IMG/VR virus record: IMGVR_UViG_3300003323_000257
Coordinates: 62,001-126,000 of that record
Length of the DNA stretch: 64,000 nt
Origin: a virus
Direction: 5' to 3' (one strand)
Shown here one piece after another: positions 60,057 through 64,000 of this stretch. Numbering within the stretch: position 1 is the stretch's first letter; each line of letters starts with the position of its first letter. The notes beneath the pieces are model-generated. The model was not told where the DNA came from. It saw only the letters and a list, made by a program, of their open reading frames with translations, and did no database searches. Both the position numbers and the translations under genes were made by a program.

Positions 60057-60854
60057 ATGAAACAACCTTTTGCAACCGACAATAAAATCGGTCTTCCTTT
60101 GGAAGCGCCTTCTACTCAAACTATCCTACCAGTTATCTGTGGAGGTAACGGCAACATTCGTGGCTGGCTGTCTATCGCGTCCACAACCTTCAACGGGACT
60201 GAAACAGAATACACCACATCTGACGGTCCTATTCCTGTGAGTTCGGTAACCTTACCAACAAAGTTAGATAACGGGTTGGGCTACAGGGTACCACAATACA
60301 TGGCGGCTTACTTCCCAGACACAGAGCAATCGGCACAACCCTGGCTAGGTTATTCTGCATTCATTGATATCAATGAGAGCCAGTACGCTGCACGCTGGGT
60401 CAACGCAACCGAAGGCGGTAGTCGTCTGATTCTCAATCGAGGACCGTTGGTTACCAATCTGACGGTGTCTATGGACACAGATGCAGGTACGATTCCACCT
60501 CTCCCACCAGGACCTAACGTGAGCAACGGAACATTGCGCTGGGCAGCAGCGATGACGATGAACGATCTCCAACAGGAATGCGGCTTCATCGATTTCAACT
60601 GGGTTCAGTTGTTCCAAGCGCAGTCTCAAAATCAACCGCTGAGAATCGAGATCGTAAGTAATCCAGTTAGCGGTGAGTTCAAGACCACAATCGTACCGTT
60701 CCCTACTGTACAGATGACTGGTGGAGTTGAGTTCAATACGCTGAGGATCATCAAGCTCAAACCAGTAACTCCAGGGTCCTACGTTTTTAATTACAACGTG
60801 GTGGACCAGGCTAATCAAAAGACTCCTGTGGTGTTCACTCTTACTGTTGTATAA
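60057..60854 (+). CDS. Ig-like beta protein of unknown function
   Basis: 265 residues with SD AAGGAC. Almost entirely beta, with Pro-rich linkers (IPPLPPGP). The last 70 residues (EFNTLRIIKLKPVTPGSYVF, VVDQANQKTPVVFTLTVV) look like an Ig-type domain. It reads like a virion or surface protein, yet lies among replication genes and ahead of a terminator. No signal peptide. Confidence 0.6.
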   Translation: MKQPFATDNKIGLPLEAPSTQTILPVICGGNGNIRGWLSIASTTFNGTETEYTTSDGPIPVSSVTLPTKLDNGLGYRVPQYMAAYFPDTEQSAQPWLGYSAFIDINESQYAARWVNATEGGSRLILNRGPLVTNLTVSMDTDAGTIPPLPPGPNVSNGTLRWAAAMTMNDLQQECGFIDFNWVQLFQAQSQNQPLRIEIVSNPVSGEFKTTIVPFPTVQMTGGVEFNTLRIIKLKPVTPGSYVFNYNVVDQANQKTPVVFTLTVV

Positions 60855-60860
60855 CCAATC

Positions 60861-60889
60861 GACCTGCGGACTTATTCGCAGGTCTTTTT
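60861..60889 (+). terminator. Rho-independent terminator
   Basis: GACCTGCG (60861-60868) pairs with CGCAGGTC (60877-60884), followed by five T's. It closes the clamp-loader/SbcC unit. Confidence 0.9.
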
Positions 60890-60937
60890 GACCTCGTAGG
60901 GGTCCGAGTTCCGCATTGATCCCTCAACTTAGAGACC

Positions 60938-61111
60938 ATGATGAAAATATTCCTCACTGTCCTACTTTGGATCACCACATACGCCGTATTCAAAATAACA
61001 CCACATGCTTGGACCACAATAGACCTCAAGGTCGTGTTAATCCTCTCTTGGTTATTAGTTGGTGCAATGTGGATTGGTTGGTGGCACCTGCTCTGCGACG
61101 ACAGTAAATAA
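60938..61111 (+). CDS. Small two-helix membrane protein (57 aa)
   Basis: A 57-codon frame starting ATG-ATG at 60938. Two hydrophobic segments: residues 4-19 (IFLTVLLWITTYAVF) and 32-50 (VVLILSWLLVGAMWIGWW), then LLCDDSK. The SD is weak (AGAG), and ATG at 60941 is an alternative. Such small membrane proteins in phages act as antiholins, exclusion factors or inhibitors; the role here is unknown. Its stop lies inside the AGTAAATA word ahead of the clamp gene. Confidence 0.55.
   Translation: MMKIFLTVLLWITTYAVFKITPHAWTTIDLKVVLILSWLLVGAMWIGWWHLLCDDSK
61103..61110 (+). promoter_or_regulatory. AGTAAATA word, copy 6
   Basis: Exact AGTAAATA ending 20 bases before the sliding-clamp ATG, with SD AAGGAA between. 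It overlaps the stop codon of the small membrane protein. Confidence 0.4.
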
Positions 61112-61130
61112 TAGATTTGCAAGGAACAAT

Positions 61131-62198
61131 ATGAACTTCAAAATAGAAGCCGCAGCCATTCAAGAAGCCCTCCGCGTCATTGGACGTCTGGCCCCACCAG
61201 ATTCAGGCAACGTAACCATCAGCTCAACTGGTAAGAAGATTTTTGTCCACTCCTCATCAGAGACCTCTCGTTGTCAAGTCAACGTACCTGCATCCGTCGA
61301 AGGTAAGGCTAGTTCGTTTGCTATCCCAATGGTTGCCCTCCGCGACGCCACAAAGGGTCGTAAGGAACTGGAAATCGAATTCTCCAAAGCAATGTGCAAG
61401 ATTAAAAGTGGTTCGTACCGTGCAGAACTGGCTACGGTCGACGCGCTGGAATTGGATGCTAACGAATCGGAAAAAGGTACAGTGATTGAGTTCACTGCCG
61501 AACAAGCAAGTTGGCTGACCTCTGCGGTCAACACAGTGGCCCTAAAGCCTACTGCGTTGCTGTCATCCTTCATGCCGTTGGCCGTTAAGTTGACCTCCAA
61601 AGGTGCGTTCGTTGCCTGCTACGATGTGAACCATATGGCCTATTTGAATTCCGACGAGGCCAAAGGTGATATGGAGCTCAAGCTTCCACTCGATACCTTG
61701 ACTGCTGTGTTGGACGCGTTCAAAGCCTCTGCATTCACATTGGAGCTAGGTAAAGCCTCCGTTAATGTGGCGAATAAATTGGTGAAGGTTAATCTGAGCC
61801 TACCTCAGGAGGAAGAAGGTGAGCTACAATTAGCCGACGTAATCGAAATGGTAAAGTCGTCTAAGAAGGCTGACGGCCAATCCTTGGTTGTGAAGAAAGA
61901 GGAAGTGCTGGCATTCCTAGACAACGCAAGGGCTATCGCAACCAAAGAGCGTTCCGAAGTTAAGGTCTCTGTTTCTGATGGTAAGCTCAAGATGGAGGTC
62001 GTTACCGTCCAAGGTTCCGCCAAGGCCATGATGAAGGTCAAATCGAAGAACTGCGAGTTCGCCATTGACTTCGAATATCTGGACGAGGCAGTTCGAAAGG
62101 CTTCCGATAACGTGGAGATGAAACTCGTGAAAGACGAATTCCTTTCAGTCCATCTGAAGAACTCGACAATCCTGCTGTCACTGAACCAAGAACAATGA
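61131..62198 (+). CDS. Sliding clamp, DnaN-like
   Basis: 355 residues from the ATG at 61131 (SD AAGGAA); the frame is open upstream but without an SD. N-terminal FKIEAAAIQEALRVIGRL is the first helix of clamp domain 1. Three similar domains of about 115 residues follow, the bacterial beta-clamp plan, whereas T4 gp45 is about 228 residues with two domains per subunit. It would tether polymerase and, if the T4 model applies, late transcription factors. It overlaps the next ATG by four bases. Confidence 0.82.
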   Translation: MNFKIEAAAIQEALRVIGRLAPPDSGNVTISSTGKKIFVHSSSETSRCQVNVPASVEGKASSFAIPMVALRDATKGRKELEIEFSKAMCKIKSGSYRAELATVDALELDANESEKGTVIEFTAEQASWLTSAVNTVALKPTALLSSFMPLAVKLTSKGAFVACYDVNHMAYLNSDEAKGDMELKLPLDTLTAVLDAFKASAFTLELGKASVNVANKLVKVNLSLPQEEEGELQLADVIEMVKSSKKADGQSLVVKKEEVLAFLDNARAIATKERSEVKVSVSDGKLKMEVVTVQGSAKAMMKVKSKNCEFAIDFEYLDEAVRKASDNVEMKLVKDEFLSVHLKNSTILLSLNQEQ

Positions 62199-62566
62199 AA
62201 TCCCTTATAGACCTGTGCGTTGGAGTCTTTCACGAGATTTCAGGCCACTACCTAATACTTGTTCACGAACTTAAAGCACAAACAGAAATCACTATCGGGC
62301 CACGTTTACCTGTCACCTGCATGTTCGATATCAACTATGCGATGGTTGATGGTCAACGTGCAGGCTTTCTTTTCACCTCCCGTTTTGAAACCGTTAATGG
62401 TGGTTCGTATCTAATGACCTACCTACATAACAAGGGAGCGGCCACTGAATCGGAGACCTTGATTAAGGACGAACATCTGGTAGTATTCCACTACCCCAAC
62501 AAAGGTACGTTGGCCATAAGTCCCCTGGTGAATCCAGAGTTAGATATCGTCTTCCAGGAGCAGTAG
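62195..62566 (+). CDS. Unknown small protein after clamp
   Basis: 123 residues, ATG overlapping the clamp stop. Beta-rich (HYLILVHELKAQTEITIGP; GFLFTSRFETVNGGSYLM). No family was recognised. Part of the clamp-to-helicase unit. Confidence 0.65.
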   Translation: MKSLIDLCVGVFHEISGHYLILVHELKAQTEITIGPRLPVTCMFDINYAMVDGQRAGFLFTSRFETVNGGSYLMTYLHNKGAATESETLIKDEHLVVFHYPNKGTLAISPLVNPELDIVFQEQ

Positions 62567-63091
62567 ATGGGAATCAAAGCTGACATCCGCGAATCGTCGG
62601 ACTACAAAAAATTCCGCAAGATCGTTCAGAAGGTACAGGCTGCGCTTCACATTGATAAGGATCGTGAAGAGGCGCTGTCCATGCATGCCGGTAGGACATC
62701 ACGCAAGCTCTATGGTGAACGCAAATACTCTCCGAAGGCTTTGCTTGATGCCTCCATGAATGACATGGCGGTAAGGTCCCGCTTGGTAGAAATTCGTGTG
62801 AAGTGTTCGAACCAGATTGACATCCTGCACGAAGCTTGTAAGGCAATGAAGCATTCGATGTCCACAAACTTCAGTGAGGAAATCAACAAGCGATTTAAAA
62901 CCGTAGGTGAGCGCAATTCATTTATGGAAACTATGATTGCGTCCTCGTTGGAAATCGAACACGAAGGTCATGCGCTGATCAAACTTTTGGATGACCTGGT
63001 TACTGACATCGATAAATCATCGTTCCATCTTCGGCACATGATTGACTCCTTACAACTTCTTGAAGGCTCTAAGGGAGGTAAAGTAATATGA
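62567..63091 (+). CDS. UvsY-like recombination mediator candidate
   Basis: 174 residues, starting right after the previous stop. All-helical and charged. The segment LLDASMNDMAVRSRLVEIRV, helices following, then KTVGERNSFMETMI and DLVTDIDKSSFHLRHMIDSL, resembles UvsY-type mediators of large phages by my memory of their pattern. UvsY loads UvsX on SSB-coated DNA. The position before a UvsW-like helicase supports this, but no diagnostic motif exists. Confidence 0.5.
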   Translation: MGIKADIRESSDYKKFRKIVQKVQAALHIDKDREEALSMHAGRTSRKLYGERKYSPKALLDASMNDMAVRSRLVEIRVKCSNQIDILHEACKAMKHSMSTNFSEEINKRFKTVGERNSFMETMIASSLEIEHEGHALIKLLDDLVTDIDKSSFHLRHMIDSLQLLEGSKGGKVI

Positions 63092-63360
63092 CCACCATTG
63101 CTTCGTATCAGCAACGCGTCGGCAACCATTGGGAAGTAACCTTTGGTGATTTCCATATGGACGAAGTGCCATATTTGGTTGATGGTGTGGTGCAGGATTA
63201 CGTTGAAAACAATATGTTTCAGCTGGACATACTGAACTGGAACGAGACAGTGGAAGCCTTAGTTACTGCCATGATTCATCGAGGATTCATTCTGAGTACC
63301 CAACGCGGCGACAAGGGTGAAGTGATTCAACGATACGTGTGGAAACGCAATGGGTACTGA
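63088..63360 (+). CDS. Unknown small protein before helicase
   Basis: 90 residues, ATG overlapping the previous stop and end overlapping the helicase start by 11 bases. Small alpha/beta sequence (WEVTFGDFHMDEVPYLVDG; ETVEALVTAMIHRGFILS). No family was recognised. Confidence 0.65.
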   Translation: MTTIASYQQRVGNHWEVTFGDFHMDEVPYLVDGVVQDYVENNMFQLDILNWNETVEALVTAMIHRGFILSTQRGDKGEVIQRYVWKRNGY

Positions 63361-64000
63361 ACTGAAGGTAGTGGCGCGCGAAGCATTCTTTATCCGCAAA
63401 AAAGATATCAAGCCTACAGATGTGGACGCGCTGGTAAAACGCCACACTCACCTGTTCTTCGAGAAGGACGGGAAGATATGCGAGGACTGCGAGTTCAATG
63501 AGGAACGGATGGCTTCCGATACTGGACTGAGTGATCAGTGCCCGAACTGTGCAGCCTTCAAAGGTGGGGTCTCTCTGGTTAAGGACGTCAAGATCGGAGA
63601 CAATAAGTATCTTAGTATTCCTGCAGGTGATCGCAAGGGACTCAAGGAACTGTTGAAGCACCGTGAGCTGGTCTTCAAGTCGCGCCGTCCTAAAACGGTG
63701 ATGAAACGTAGAATCAAGTTTACTGGTGAGCTGCGTGATTATCAACGTGACGCAGTGGACTCCATAAAGGCCACGAAGTACGGTATTGTTAAAGCACCGC
63801 CGCGTTCAGGTAAAACCGTTTTGAGCACGGCTGCTGTTTGTGAGATCAATGGTAAGACCATGATCCTGGCGGCCCAAAAAGAATGGCTTGATGGCTTCTA
63901 TGAGACGTTCTGTGGCTCCTCAACTCAGAAACCTCTGACCAACGCAAAGAAATCGCAAGTTGGTTACTGCCGAACCTTGGCCGACTTTGAGAAATACGAT
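63350..64000 (+). CDS. UvsW-like superfamily 2 helicase (3' end outside window)
   Basis: 217 codons are visible and the frame is open to the window end. The N-terminal part has a zinc site, C44-x2-C47 and C64-x2-C67. The helicase core starts with LRDYQRDAVDSI (Q-motif-like) and Walker A APPRSGKT near 149-156, followed by MILAAQKEWLDGF (motif Ia). Such helicases branch-migrate and unwind recombination intermediates. The start overlaps the previous stop; no strong SD is seen. Confidence 0.82.
   Translation, partial: MGTELKVVAREAFFIRKKDIKPTDVDALVKRHTHLFFEKDGKICEDCEFNEERMASDTGLSDQCPNCAAFKGGVSLVKDVKIGDNKYLSIPAGDRKGLKELLKHRELVFKSRRPKTVMKRRIKFTGELRDYQRDAVDSIKATKYGIVKAPPRSGKTVLSTAAVCEINGKTMILAAQKEWLDGFYETFCGSSTQKPLTNAKKSQVGYCRTLADFEKYD

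Noticed and set aside
1-64000. tRNA genes, integrase, lysogeny repressor or transposase
   Set aside because: None was recognised. Cloverleaf search was by eye only, so a tRNA scan would be needed to exclude tRNAs.

Overview
The window is one contiguous piece of a tailed double-stranded DNA bacteriophage. It has T4-type replication, recombination and contractile-tail modules, which points to a myovirus with a large genome. The window is cut from a larger genome: major capsid protein, sheath, prohead protease and DNA polymerase are not seen in it, and the last gene runs off the right end. The host is probably Gram-negative, judging from the LydA/phage-21-type holin, the GH19 endolysin and the strong Shine-Dalgarno (SD) sites. 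The species cannot be told. I saw no tRNA gene, CRISPR array, integrase or transposon.

Layout. (1) 1-7.5 kb, + strand: a SWIM zinc-finger protein, a sigma-factor-like protein, small unknown proteins, a gp32-like single-strand DNA-binding protein with a remarkable charged tail, and a UvsX/RecA recombinase. (2) 7.4-16 kb: packaging module with large terminase, RuvC-like resolvase, zinc ribbon, MmcB-like nuclease, GNAT acetyltransferase and portal. (3) 16-32 kb: tail and baseplate module with tube-like proteins, hub, spike (gp5/VgrG-like), PAAR tip, gp25, gp6/J-like, fibre attachment proteins and a glycine-rich adhesin. (4) 32-48.6 kb, - strand: tail-fibre genes built from a shared kit of repeats, including one of 2008 residues, followed (in + coordinates) by a lysis cassette of endolysin, two paralogous membrane-anchored proteins and holin. 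(5) 48.7-49.9 kb, a + strand island with a flap/5' exonuclease. (6) 49.9-53.1 kb, - strand: two more adhesin/fibre genes. (7) 53.1-64 kb, + strand: Cas4-like nuclease, clamp loader ATPase, SbcC/gp46-like ATPase, DnaN-like sliding clamp, a UvsY-like candidate and a UvsW-like helicase, with several small unknown genes between them.

Three unrelated homing-endonuclease-type genes interrupt the map: a PD-(D/E)XK type (antisense, before the SSB gene), an HNH/NUMOD type (inside the terminase gene) and a GIY-YIG/NUMOD3 type (in the baseplate module). The terminase case is striking, because a diverged second copy of the terminase N-terminus precedes the endonuclease. The GIY-YIG gene appears frameshifted at an A7 run, and its ribosome-binding site is locked in an 11-bp stem.

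Regulatory signals: an 8-base word, AGTAAATA, occurs six times in + strand gene junctions, five of them ahead of DNA-metabolism genes. Several junctions carry structured leaders that share short words. The sigma-like protein, the DnaN-type clamp and the recurring word are the best candidates for a phage-specific expression circuit. The anchor domain shared by three fibres and the paralogous lysis proteins are the other candidates for undescribed biology.
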